Source of the DNA: Carya illinoinensis
Lineage: Eukaryota; Streptophyta; Magnoliopsida; Fagales; Juglandaceae
Assembly: GCF_018687715.1 (NCBI RefSeq)
Contig: NC_056765.1
Coordinates: 25,609,129 to 25,673,128, forward strand
DNA: 64,000 nucleotides
Direction of reading: 5' to 3'
Every line of letters begins with the position of its first letter. The stretch's first letter is position 1. A program made the translations under genes and the position numbers. Under the pieces are notes generated by a model, which was not told where the DNA came from, searched no databases, and was given only the letters and a program-made list of their open reading frames with translations. Positions 11,740 through 23,337 of the stretch are shown here, in pieces.

Positions 11740-14640
11740 AAAAAGGCAAAGATGAGCAAGCCACTGGAGCTATTCCTGTTGGACCCAAATTGACCAGAAG
11801 TCACTACCAGGATCAACACTGGGATGACTGTCAAAATGAGGGATGCCCTAAAACAACTACTCGTGGAACATTGTGATGTCTTTGCTTGGAGTCATGAAGA
11901 CATGCTAGGAATAGACCCAACTATCATGCAACATCACTTAAGCATGGATCTTAAGGCCAAAGGAGTAAGGCAGAGGTGTAGGAGCTTCAGCATAAAGAAC
12001 ATCGCCATTGCCGCTGAGGTCAATCGCCTACCCGCGATATGTTTCATCCGGGAGGCGTATTACCTAGACTAGTTGTCCAATGTGTTACTTGAAAAGAAAC
12101 CGAACGGTAAGTGAAGAATGTGCACGGACTTCACTAACATGAACAAGGCCTGCTCGAAGGACAACTTTCCACTTCCTCGCATCAATCTCATTGTGGGCTT
12201 GACAGCTGGCCACTGCAAGCTAAGCTTCATGGATGCTTACTCTAGGTACAATTAAATCCGTATGAACCCAGACGACGAGGAGAAAATGTCATTCATCATA
12301 GACTGAGGGCTGTACTTACTTAGCCATATCGTTTGGTTTGAAGAATGTGAGGGCCACCTACTAGCAGTTGGTCAATCTATGTTGAAGGATCAAATTGGGA
12401 AAAAAATGGAGGTCTATGTGGATGACCTATTAGTCAAGAGTGGAAATCCTGCATAGCACCTAGACGGCCTTTGAGAGGCCTTCATGGTGTTGAGACGGTT
12501 TAAGATGAAGCTGAACCCTGCAAAGTGCGTGTTTTGTGTGGGTTCCACGAAGTTCTTAAGTTTTATGGTGTCAAAACGGGGAATAGAAACCAACCCTGAG
12601 AAAGTGGAGGCCATCCTCAATATGCCTCCTCCGCGGAGCATTAATGACATATAAAAACTCACCGACCGAGTATCAACCCTCAATTGCTTCGTGTCACAAT
12701 CAAACGACAAGTGCCTTCCTTTCTTCAAAGTGTTATAGAAGGCCTAAGACTGGGATAAAGTGTTATGAGGTGTTCATTACGCTAAAAAAATACCTAACCA
12801 GCCTTCCGCTGCTTAGCCAACCCCGATGCGGGGAGGTCTTAATCTTATACATGTTCATCTCCCTGCAAGTGACTTCCTCAAACTTAGTGCAAGATGATGG
12901 TAGGTTCAATGGCCGATATACTAAGTTGGCTAGGCTTATAGGGGGTGGCAGCTAGATACCTCTGCATTGAGAAGCTCGCCTTCGCTGTGGTGGTAACCAC
13001 TTAGAAACTTTGACCCTATTTCCAAGCCCTCCTGGTCAAAGTCCTCACCAAGGCCCCCCTTGAAAAAGATCCTATAGCAACTGGATGCCTCTAGCTGCCT
13101 CACCGACTAGGCTATGGAACTAAGCAAATTCGACATTGAATACGCCTTGCGCACCTCTATAAAATGATAGATACAAGCGAAGTTCACGGGCTTTCTTGAA
13201 GGAGCTAAACATGCATAACCCAAGAAACCCTGGCAAGTTTTTGTCGATGGCTCGTCTTTCCGGGCTGGAGGGGGTGTGAGTGCATATCATTATAGATAAA
13301 GGTGAAGAGCACGGCTATGCCATTAAGCTGGCATTCAAGACTACAAACAACGAGGCAAAGTACAAGGCGTTGTTCTTCGGCCTAACAATCGCCAAGTCTC
13401 TGGGTGTTGAGTAGGTGGAGGTTCGAGTCGACTCCTAAGTGGTGGTTAACCAAGTACGGGAGAGTTCGCAGTGAAAAGTGAGAAATTGAAGAAGTACCTA
13501 ACCCTGGTAGAGGCCGAGTGTGCTCACTTCAAACATTTCCAGATACAACAAATGTTAAGGGCTGAGAATCACAAGGTGCACTGGCTGGTGAAAATGGCAT
13601 CTGGACAAAGTTGCCTCGATTCCAAAATCAGTCATCTTTAGAACCACTGAAGTGCCAGTCGTTGGGATTGAAATGTTGGAAATTGGGCCATGAGAAATAG
13701 AGCGGGCCGCAAACATCCTCAAGTCTCTGAACACCAACAAAGTGCCTGACAACAAGTAAAGGGCAAGGAAGGTCAGGTACAAAGCGGCAAGGTACAACAT
13801 AGTCGACGACATCTTATACTGAAGAAGCACCCCCCTCTTGAGGTGCATTTCAAACTACATAAGGGAATATGTGGCGACCATTCTAGAGGTAGGATACTGG
13901 CAGGCAAAGCGATGCAGGCAGGATATTATTGGTTGCACACCTTGAAAGATGCCAAAGAGTATGTACGGAGATGCAGAAAGTACCAGGAGTACTCTGGGGT
14001 GCCACACCTCCCGCCAGAAGAGCTAACGTTAATTTCCTCACCTTGGCCCTTTGCTTAGTGGGGGGTCAACCTGGTAGGCTCCCGTCCCCTAGGTAAGGGT
14101 AGGGTAAAGTAGAGGCAACCAACAAAACTCTATTGAGAATACTGAAGAAGAAGCTGAATGATTGGAAATGGGCGTGGGCGGAGGAACTCCCTGCAATCCC
14201 ATGGGCGTACCGGGTGATAGTATGGATGCCGACAAGCGAGACCCTGTTCACCCTTGCGTATGGTCATGGACCTATGCCACGGGTCGAGGTGGAAATCCCC
14301 ACCCACAGGGTGCAGCATTACGAGCAACCCTTCAATGACAAGCGACTTAAAGAATAGCTTAACCTGGTAGAAGAAATCCATGAATGAGCAGAATTGAGAA
14401 TGACAGCATACAAGAAGAGGGTAGAGCGTTACTTCAATCAAAGGGTATGCCAGAGGTCATTCAAAGTCGGGAATCTCTTGCTGAAGTAGACAATAAACAC
14501 CACGAGAGATGAAGGCAAGTTAGGGTCATAGTGGGAAAATCCTTATATGGTTGTTACTAGCAACCACCCCAGGGTTTATTGGCTTCGAGACTCCCAAGGG
14601 AACAAGCTACAGTACCCATGGAATGCCGAGCATCTATGAA
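11740..14640 (+). pseudogene. Decayed Tat-lineage gypsy pol (RT, RNase H, integrase remnants)
   Basis: Many stops and frameshifts. Recognisable in order: the RT leader block with DVFAWSHEDMLGIDP (about 11875-11935), an RT palm with Met-Cys-x-Asp-Phe and the intact catalytic YVDDLLVKS (about 12413-12440), an RNase H start FVDGSSFRAGGG (about 13235-13275), the integrase zinc-binding region with GYYW and CRKYQ (13,900-13,990) and PPEELTLISSPWPFA (to 14,058). The text then jumps to the C-terminal WAEELPAIPWAYR block (about 14,150-14,210), so the integrase core with two of its acidic residues is deleted. Gag and protease are almost absent: only about 300 bp separate the primer site from the RT leader. 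Lineage follows from the YVDD and PISSPWPFA-type blocks. Confidence 0.8.
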
Positions 14641-14839
14641 TGTTCTACCAATAAAGGCATTGTGATGTGTAAATTTATAATCTACTTTAATGATTGTTGT
14701 GTACGCTCTATTGATAAAGGAATGTGAATATTTGAGGAATTGAATGTGCAAAAATGATGTCTCCATCAATATGTAGCCCAGATCGGCATGAATCTTTACC
14801 AAGACACGTCCTCACCAATAGAATCTACAATGACATATT

Positions 14840-15800
14840 ACCTTCCTCGTGATGTTAATGGGCGGGAGTAGGTACAGTCGCAAAGTGTCTAAACATACTT
14901 CCTCTACGCAAGGGTCAATAGGCGGGACTAGCCCCCAGCTAGCCCAACCTCCCCCATGGAGGAGAGCAAGCTCAACCTTAAGACTACCCAAACATTATCC
15001 CGTCCTCGTCATAGAGAAGAGCAGATGACCCATTGGAGCTACGATACTTACCTTCCCCGGGGGGTAACAAAAGGATGGGTGCAATACATATGACTGCTTT
15101 ATCCCTCCCATGGTGGAGTGTGGGTCAACCCGAATTATCCGTCAACTTACCTTCATCGTGTGCGTCAACCGATGGGAATGGGTCTAGTCATGGATTGTCT
15201 GAATAAACTACCTCCATGTATGGGTCAATAGGTGGGAGTAGCCCCAAGCAAGCTAGACCTTTCCAAGGAGGAGAGTGGGTCTAGCCCTGAGGTTGCCTGA
15301 ACATTACCCTGTCCTCATCGTGGTGAAGAGTAGATGGCCCCTCGGCCCTCCGATACTTACCTCCCTCATGGGGTACCAAAGGGATGGGTGTAATGCCTAT
15401 AACTGTTTGATCCCTCCCATGATGGAGTGTGAGCCTATCCTCAGCAACCCGATGAATTACCTTCGTCGAGGGCGTGGACAGAAGGGAACGGGTCAAGTCA
15501 GGGATTGCTCGAACAGACTAACTCCCCATGGGGCACGAGATGAGCCATAAGTCATCTCGACCCTCTTGCTGGGTAGAGCAAGTTAGGCTCTAAAGCCGCT
15601 TAAACATTTCCTCGTCCCACCATGACGAAGAATGGGCATGACACTAGCATGGTCCTCACCTACCTTCCCTATGGTATCAATGGGTTAGTTTTGAGCTAGC
15701 TCGACCTCCCTTATAGAGGAGAGCAGGTCCAGCCTTGAGGCTGCTTGAACGAATTACCCTGTCCCACCACGACGAAGAGTAATCCGACTCTAAGGCCATC
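14840..15800 (+). repeat. Tandem array, period about 300-309 bp, in the Tat 3' region
   Basis: Recurring blocks such as AACATTA[T/C]CC[C/T]GTCCTC (14,991 and 15,300, spacing 309) and GGATGGGTG[C/T]AAT followed by the ATCCCTCCCAT block recur two to three times; a shorter third/fourth unit follows at about 15,600 and 15,750. No coding frame is kept. It lies between pol and the antisense gene, where Tat-lineage elements are known to carry tandem repeats. Confidence 0.65.
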
Positions 15801-16030
15801 GACCAATTACCTTCCTTGGGGGGACTAATAGGGAGAGCGTGGTCTGAGGCACTTCTACCCCTCCCTTGGCGGAGTGCAAGATAGTCCCAAGGCTACCCGA
15901 TTAAACTTTAAAGCGATTATCTTCTCCAACGGATAATAGCTCAGAGATTCACCACATCGGCCAAGCAACTCAGGTTAGTTAACATCAATGATTGTCCATA
16001 CTATGATTTGACTCCTGTAGCACACTCAAG

Positions 16031-16490
16031 CCGCTCAGCCCCTCTCGCCAAGCTCGAGAGTCAATGAGGCAAGTTCAACCTAAGTGTTGCTTGACCTCTG
16101 CAAAAGTTACTGGGCAAGCCCGGCTTTGTATGCCGCTTGGCCCCCCCTCACCAAGCACGAGGGTCAACGAGGTGAGTTCAGCCTAAGTGCTGCTCGATCT
16201 CTTCAAGAGCATCTGTGCGAGCCCAGCCTTATATGTCGCTTGGCCCCCTCTCGCCAATTGCAAGGGTCAATAAGGCGAGTTCATCCTAAGTACTGGTTGA
16301 CCTCTGCAGGAGTTTCTAGGCAAGCATGTCCCCACATGCCACTCGGCCCCCTCTTGGCAGGCGCAATGGTCAATGAGGCGAGTTCAGCCTAATTGCTACT
16401 AGACCTCCACAAGAGTTTCTGGGTGAGCCCGGCTTCACATGTCGCTCCACCCCTCTCTCCAAGCGCGGGGGTTGATAAGGTTAGTTCAGC
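16031..16490 (+). repeat. Tandem array, period 102 bp, about 4.5 copies
   Basis: Unit landmarks recur every 102 bp: the CCGCTCAG / CCGCTTGG / TCGCTTGG blocks at 16,031, 16,133 and 16,235, each followed by a CCCTCTCGCCAAG-like block and a GAGTTCAGCCTAAGT-like block. Divergence between units is high, so the array is old. Confidence 0.7.
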
Positions 16491-16724
16491 CCATGAAACA
16501 TACTAGCCTATCCTCATGGCATAGGTAGTCATTTACCCGCTAGGAAGAAACAGAGCCAAGTCCACGACATCTACAATGCCATTGAAGAGATCGACACTTA
16601 GATGCCCCTAAGGGGCTTGCACAGGACACAAATAGATGATAAGAAAACAAAGGCGACAGAATGCAAGAACATAAGTAAAGAAAATTTTATTCATCAACTG
16701 TTGAAATCTTTACGAAGGGGAAGA

Positions 16725-18125
16725 TTACAACATCTTTACAAGGAACCTTACAAGAAGAAAGAAAATATATGTGTTCAAGAAGGAAAATGATCTGTTGGTA
16801 GAATTGGAGTCGGCGAGGTTGCCTAGAGGCTCCATCCTAGATGTATACATATCAGCTTCAGACACAACCTCCTTGGCCCACGACATGGCTCGTGCCACCC
16901 CTTCCTGGGCCTTGGCGTTGTCCCTCAAGGTAGGCTCCGGGAAGTGGGCAGTGGGAGGGCCAACCTCAGGTGCAAGAGAAAATGCACTCTGCAATCCCCG
17001 AGAAGAATAGCCTCTAGAGGCGTGGGAGAATAAAGATGCAAGGAGCTACCAGTTGGACTAGAGCTCGGGAGAGCCCTTGACCCCTAGTACGATTGGGGGG
17101 AGGAACGCCCAACATAGCCGTTGAAGGGCCCAGATCGACTAAGAAAGAAGTGTGGCAAACTTGCAGGGGGAAGACAGAGCCCCTTGGCCCCATAGAAGGG
17201 GCGATGGTGTGGCCTGACTCGACAGTGCTGAAACTGCCGCTTCCATGTCAAATATGGCATGGGTAACTGAATGAACACCCTCATTGAGGATTGCCCGAGA
17301 GGGCAAACTATATCATCATTAGAATCCAGCTCAACCGGCGAGCTCCCCCTGGGTTTCTTTCTTTTCCCTTCTACTGGCTGGCTAGTAGGACGATTACGCC
17401 CAGGAAAACTAGTCGGCTCTAGAGGGATGGAAGTCCCTAAGCGAAGTAGAGCAATATAAGGGGGCAAATACCACCGCAAGCTGTTGGCACTCAACAGAGC
17501 ATCCATATGAACTTCTGTTGGATTTTGGCCACCCAAGCCTGCATGATCTCAACTCGGCAAAGCTCCTCCTGGGTCACCGACGACTTCATGAGCGCCTTTT
17601 CTTACACAACCCCTAGTTTGCCCGTACGAAGAACTCCTATCGAGCATCCTATCTAGGTGGATACTCCTACCTATCGCCTAATACGAAGAAGAAGTGCTTG
17701 ATTCATGAAGATTGATTATCATACTTCTGTTCCAGAGTAGTCAAGGTCTAGATGGAGTGAAAACTGCAAGTATTCTTGCTCCTCCTCAGGACGTTGTGGG
17801 TAAGGAAGAACTCTCGGCCAGTAAGATCCAGCCAGAAATCCCTCGCCTCCTCTAGGGCACATCGCCAAATGACGTAACAACCAACGAGGATCCTCCATGA
17901 ATTAGGTTGGAGTTGGGTCGGAGCCACACCTGCCATGTGCAACACATCGTGCACTGGGTGGCAGAATGGTAGTAGCAGGCCGTCTGAAAACATGGCAAGG
18001 TATAGTGTGACTTTATAAGCATACCCTTTAGGATCTACGGCCCCCTCATCCAGTTACGGCATCTCGAGAATTGTAGCCCTTGGCATGCCGTACTCTTGAC
18101 TCAACGTGTCCAACTTGGGAGGAGT
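16725..18125 (-). pseudogene. Antisense gene of the Tat element (Transposase_28-like N-terminus), decayed
   Basis: Read on the minus strand it runs opposite to pol. The N-terminal part (18,125-17,748) contains the blocks FSDGLLLPFCHPVHDVLH, then a Gly-Val-Ala-Pro-x-Gln-Leu-x-Pro-Asn-Ser-Trp run and REFFLTH. I recognise this pattern as the 'putative gypsy type transposon' domain (Transposase_28 / PF04195 type) found in antisense ORFs of Tat elements. One stop interrupts it near 18,055. Further frames at 17,536-17,084 (basic KRKKPRG stretch) and 16,994-16,725 (Ala/Glu-rich, helix-like) look like the middle and C-terminal parts after frameshifts. Function unknown; presence of an antisense gene between pol and 3' LTR is established for Tat elements. 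Confidence 0.6.
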
Positions 18126-18936
18126 CATTATCTATCGCCACAGGTACCCTTGTACCTCAGAACCTCTGTGGATGCCTCTATGAACCACGCATCCATGTGC
18201 AGCAAAGGTTGCCGCACTGTCCAGGTGCATAGCTCTGCACGCAGTGGCAACCACACCACATTGAGGTGCTTGCACCTCCAGGCGAGTGACATCGAGGGCC
18301 GCGAGGCTTTGTGTGCACTGCCATAAGCTATTCTTGCCCAAGGTACTACCTATAGTGGTGTCGCTACTTGCAACAAAGCATGTGCTATGCATGATGTCCT
18401 GTATGCGAATCTGCCTATAGTAAAGCCTATGGCACCACCATGGTGCATGGCTCTGAGCAACAGAGGCAACCCTAGAGCATCGAGGTACTCTTTGTACCTC
18501 AAGGTGCACATCACATTGAGGTGGAAAGCACAACATCACTTACATGGTATGAGTTGCAGTGTTTGAAGTCCCTTACATAGTACCGCGCACAGCTGTGCTT
18601 GTTGTTGTGCCATGCTGCACCACTACTCTCATTCGAGAGACATGACCAAGAGGGCGCAACACTACTGGTATGCGCTTCAGTCTCATGCGAGGCTAGCGGA
18701 ACTCGAGAGCATAGCCTGGGCATGTAACACCTTCAGGTGCACAGGTTTGCGCCACTATATGAGTGTGGTCGTAGCCACTACTTGTGTAGCGATGTTGCTA
18801 CAGGTGTGTTGTCGTAACAACCAATTTTGGGTGGCTATGGTTATGGAAAAAAAAATATTTTTAACAGAAAAATATTAGGGTGAACAAAAAAGTATTGACA
18901 AAAATACACAAATCATAATTTAAACAAGGAACAATC
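18126..18936. other. Unassigned segment without convincing genes
   Basis: Contains loosely repeated words built from GAGGTGC, GCATAGC and TGTACCTC, suggesting internal duplications of a noncoding repeat. Plus- and minus-strand ORFs here are short, overlapping and lack recognisable domains. If the inversion model in the findings is right, one breakpoint is near 18,126. Confidence 0.4.
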
Positions 18937-19265
18937 GATTCATACTCTGATACTAATGTTAGAAAAACTAGATTAGAGTACAGTGCAAAAACGATGTTAC
19001 CACTAGCAATAAATCTTGGATCGGGTGCAGTTGTTTCACATATTTTTCCACATTGTTATTTCTTTGGAATCATCTTTTTCAATAATAGAGTGTACTACGT
19101 AGTAAAAAATTGAGCAACGCCCACATGCACCACACACCTTAAATGTTCCATCAACATAGATTTCATTTTGACAACTACACTGTACCAAAGAAAGAAGGGA
19201 ATATCTATTTAGTCCCTCTATTCCTTTACACATGGTTGGGCAAAACCCAGCCATTAAAGTGAGGT
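18937..19265 (-). mobile_element. Copia LTR remnant with tRNA-iMet-type primer site
   Basis: On the minus strand the sequence reads ...TTTTTCTAACA followed at once by TTAGTATCAGAGTATG (18,941-18,956), one change from the Copia primer-binding consensus TGGTATCAGAG. The LTR body would extend from 18,957 rightwards to about 19,265; its other end is not clear, and no coding region was found to the left. A 72-aa minus-strand reading inside it (19,036-19,254) is probably LTR sequence read by chance. Confidence 0.45.
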
Positions 19266-19641
19266 GTAATGTCTGGATCTAAGCTAGGCGATACTTGCCT
19301 TGCAACCAAGGGGCGTGCCTTATGGGCACTCCCACTTTATTACAAATATGTTACAAGTATTATAGTTTTCTTTTTCATATAGAAGATTAGTAAAAAAACC
19401 TAATGTTTTATCAATTAAAATTATTATGTAGTTTCTATATTATTTAAAAGTAATCTAGAGTTTTAGAAAAATAATTTTAACTCAATTTTGAGGTATGTCT
19501 GGACTTTTTTTTTTTTTTTTAAAAGTAAAACAACCAAATTCCTTCTCTTTATTTAGTTTCTCAAAGTATAACAAATGTAAAAACACTTGCAGATGGAACA
19601 ACAGAATGCATGGATCATGATTAAAGCTCCAGATGAAGGAA

Positions 19642-20025
19642 TCACTCAGTTTCCCACAATTGTTTTCTCACCCAACTACTATTATCCCAACTAAGAAAGA
19701 ACCCTGTATCCTTCACCAGCCAATAGACTGCCCCACGACCCATATCTCTTCTGGGCTGAAACCCATGCCAGGAAGAAAATGATCTTCCCCAAAAAGGTTC
19801 ACAGTAAACTAACTTGTTTTCTTCTACAGTCCACTAGTAATCTTCCTCCGCTTTTAGCATCTTCTCTCCACCGCATTGGAGACTCATCGGCTCTGAGTTC
19901 TTTGGCAAAGCATTGATCACATGAACAACTAGCAAATGATGATTGCCTTTCTCTTTTGCAGATGCTATTGTACGGACAAAAATGCATGCAAGAACTAGGA
20001 AGAGAGAGACTCCCTTGTTTGTCAT
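19642..20025 (-). pseudogene. S-protein homologue (self-incompatibility S1/SPH family) with one in-frame stop
   Basis: Intronless frame of 128 codons including the final TGA at 19,642-19,644. It starts with a signal peptide of about 22 residues (hydrophobic core VSLFLVLACIFV, then ASA), as in all secreted S1-like proteins. The mature part shows the family pattern: VHVINAL, a Cys soon after, an Asp-Tyr-x-Trp block, a Tyr-Cys, Phe-Trp-Gly, Trp-His-Gly-Phe, a Trp-Leu-Val-Lys-Asp-x-Gly-Phe-Phe-Leu-Ser block and a C-terminal Trp. The only defect is TAG at 19,831-19,833, between the Tyr and the Trp of the Asp-Tyr-x-Trp block. Everything after the stop stays in frame and family-like, so inactivation is recent or the stop is allele-specific. 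The ATG at 20,023-20,025 heads the signal peptide. Family members act as secreted signals or have unknown roles. Confidence 0.8.
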
Positions 20026-21325
20026 TTTGTGAAAGATGATGCATAGGTATGTTTGGACTTAATTCAATATTAATATCAAGACTTCAATTTCTAACTTTTC
20101 ATGTTGATTTGTAGGTAGAGTGGAGCTACAGGTTGGACGGGTAGTTGGGTATTTACACCCTCTAATGCAATTGTGACACATAATCCTTCCAAAAAGTGAA
20201 AAAATACAAGTGAGTGCAGCCAAACAAATCCTATACACTCCCAGTCCCCATCGCTCTCTCTTCTTGAGCCCAAAGTTTGCTTTTTGCTCCCATTGATCAC
20301 TCTCCTCAAAAGCTTTTTCTCTCCTAAGCTTTTTCTCCTCAAGCTTATTAGCCTTTCAAAAATATCAAATGGTTAAATTTTTCAACATAACTATTTTTAG
20401 GGGATTGTCAATGTAATTGCCAAGAAGCTACCCAGATTTTCCAATTCAGCATCCTCTAACAGCATCACAAGCAATGAATGATTAGCAAACTTTGTCTTGA
20501 CCACGAAAGTTTGTCTTTGAGGTCCAATGTAGACTAAGAAACAACATTATAGAGCTACTTGACGTGCCTTTTTGCTGATCTTGTTGTTTTTGGCCTGGAA
20601 ATGATTCCATGATTTGGAGAGAGAAAATAAAGGCTGGAGGGAAAAGAGAGTTGGGAGAGAAAGGGAGAAAAAGAAAGAGAGGCTTCAAAGAAGAGTAGAG
20701 AGAAATGTGGAAAAATTATTCCCTCAATCGATTTTACCAGTGAATAACATGAATCTCGTACGTGTATATTTTTTATTGGTGGGTGTAAAGCACAGATATA
20801 CACCTTGAATAATTTGAAGCTTTTTCCTTGTATGTATTATCGTTTAAATATAAGAATAGAAAAGAAAAATAAAAAGGAGTACTTGTGGTCAAGATAAGGT
20901 GTAAAAACATCCTTTAATCATGAGCTGCCACCTTGTTTAGAGAAAACATTTATTCTATTTCTATTTTCTGTTCATCTACATTAAGTCCGCTACATATAGT
21001 TGTTACTATTCAAATGATGCGAAAGAGTAATTAGTTTCAAATGACATTCTATGTTGGTTAGGCGATATTGCAAGTATAAAAAGATATGTCAGTAGTTAGA
21101 ATAAATATTTGAAATTAATAAAAAAATATATTTAAAAAATATTTAAAGAATATAGAGAAAAATTAGATAAGTTGATATATTGTAAAAATCAGCATGTAAA
21201 ATAAAAAAGTAGATTTTGATTATGTATTTTAAAGAACAAGATAAAGAAATCATTGGTAATGCTCTTAGGATTATACATCCTTTAAAATAAACTAGATCGC
21301 ATAAGATTATTATCTAAATACTAGT
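20026..21325. other. AT-rich intergenic DNA, no gene recognised
   Basis: Short purine-rich ORFs around 20,555-20,808 are low-complexity and lack domains. The first 100 bp right of 20,025 is presumably the upstream region of the S1-like gene; I see no clear TATA box in it. The last five bases before the inverted LTR are CTAGT. Confidence 0.5.
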
Positions 21326-21566
21326 TGTTGATGTCATGTTTCCTATGTTTTTGGGCAAAGCCCTCGGTACTTGGGTCTTCTATCTTGAGCTTGCACACAC
21401 AAAGAGAAACTCTAGAGTCTGATGTTTGGGATGGCAGCCAGGGAGAGCATCTGATGCCTAAGTAACTAATGCTTCAGGGGAAGATGTAAGGGAGATGTAG
21501 TAGTGAGAAGAGTTCAAAAAATCTAACTCTCATTTTGGTGTCTGAGGGTCGTTTTTTATACCTATG

Positions 21567-22772
21567 TGTTGCCCAGATGATTAACACAAGAGGGGGGGTG
21601 AATTAAGTTGTATTAAAAAAAAATAATAATTATAAATCAAATATACAATATAAAATATAAACAAAATACGAAACAGTAATAAATATAAAGAGTAAACGTA
21701 AGAGAGAAGCAAATTCAGTATGTTAACGAGGTTCGGCCCCACTGCCTACGTCCTCGCCTCAAGCTACCCCTTGAGGATCCCCAAATTCACTATTCAACCT
21801 CCTTCAGTTGGAGATAGAAACCTATTACACATTTGAACAATACCGCTACAAAGGATCCGTGTAGAACACCCTCTACACTTGCAATCACTTTACACGTGGT
21901 GATTCAACTATTTCCTGTGTAGAATACTTTCTACACGCACAAGGGTTATACACACCCTTTTACTGATACAAGAGCTGATAGTGGGTAGGTTATCAGAAAA
22001 CATTCCTTAATGAGTGAAATAAGAACAATATAGCGCAAACTATATCTCTCAAAATGAACAAAGATTAAGACTCAATGCTTAGAGAAGAAAGAATGAAAGC
22101 TTTGAATGAATGTTGTATGCTCTTGATGTTGTGAATGTGAATCTCTCAAATGATCTATTTATAGGCATATGAGACTTCATATTCAAATTAAAAAAGATTC
22201 ACATGTCAAAGACAACATCATTCACTTTTTCAAAAAATTCAAATCTAATCTTTTACTTTTGACATATGACAAAAGGAGCACACTTTCATTTTCAAAAAAT
22301 TAAAACCTAATCTTTTACTTTTTGCATATGATAAAAAGAGCACACTTTCCTTTTTAAAAAATTCAAACCTAATCTTTTATTTTTTGTATATGATAAAAGG
22401 AGCACACTTTACTTTTCAAAATTTTCAAACAAAATCATCTACCTTTTGTGTAAGTCTAAAAAAAATCAATCACTTTTGAAAATATTCAAATAAAACATGC
22501 ACATGTGAAAAATGTATTTTAATACTTTATGATAAAATATTAATTTTGAGTATTAACCCTAATTTCGAATTTTGAAGAGATTTACAACATTACTTTATAA
22601 CTTTAATGTGAACTTGTTCCCTTCTTACTTATGCTTGTTTCCTTGATGTGCTTGACTCCATTGTGTAGACAACTTGAGTTTTAGACTTCTTTATTCTTTG
22701 AATTCATTTATTATCATTAAAATTCATGTGTAGATATATAATTACACACAACTTGAAACATTGGGTTCAACA
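21567..22772 (-). repeat. 3' LTR of the Copia element (left copy)
   Basis: 1,206 bp, TGTTGCCCAG...GGGTTCAACA on the plus strand, with TG...CA ends. Closely similar to 28,653-29,857, including a set of near-repeated blocks with the theme TTCAAACCTAATCTTTTACTTTT around 22,200-22,440. Confidence 0.92.
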
Positions 22773-22787
22773 ATCTCCTCCTTTTTG
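22773..22787 (-). promoter_or_regulatory. Polypurine tract of the Copia element
   Basis: Minus-strand AAAAAGGAGGAGAT directly abuts the 3' LTR, the place where plus-strand DNA synthesis is primed. Confidence 0.8.
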
Positions 22788-23224
22788 ATGATGACAAATA
22801 CTTGATAGAATCTGAAGTCTGTATTAATACTTAAGCTCCCCCTGAGAATGTGCGTTAGTTTTTCAAGCAAAAGTATGAATATAGTTCCAAGCATATATAA
22901 TAAGTTTAGCAATTAAAACAATGTTAATGTTCTAGTCTAACACTTCTCCCTCTTTTGACATCATTAAAAAGGATCCGTAATAAGTAAATGGACCTAAAGA
23001 AAACAGTGCATTAGTAGACACTGTAGATAGTTAAAAAAATAAATAAATAAATTTGATCCGTCCGTGACCCGACAAGTGTGGCTGGAGATTTGAAAAAATC
23101 GCCTGATGTTGTTGACAAACGAGATTGAAGGCTCTGAGTTTCAAAAAAATGTCATTTTCACCGATCGAAAAATTCACATTGCTCTTTGACTTGGATGATA
23201 GCTCGTCTGGTTCTTTATGCTATC

Positions 23225-23236
23225 TCTATAAAATCA
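23225..23236 (+). promoter_or_regulatory. TATA box candidate for the antisense ORF of the Copia element
   Basis: CTCTATAAAATC is a good match to the plant TATA consensus and lies 102 nt upstream of the ATG at 23,338, leaving a leader of about 75 nt if transcription starts some 30 nt downstream. Confidence 0.5.
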
Positions 23237-23337
23237 GTCTTAAAGTTCATCCAATCCGCATCAAGTTTTTTTCTCATCTCTATAACTCATCTACATTCCT
23301 TCAATATTCTCGTTTTAAGCCTTCTATTCTTTTCTCA

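Noticed and set aside
17271..17459. Plus-strand ORF opposite the Tat antisense gene
   Set aside because: Shadow frame with no recognisable domain; the minus strand carries the family-like sequence.
19036..19254. 72-codon minus-strand ORF with several Cys residues
   Set aside because: Lies in the presumed Copia LTR next to a primer site; the Cys spacing fits no zinc-finger pattern I know and there is no leader or splice context.
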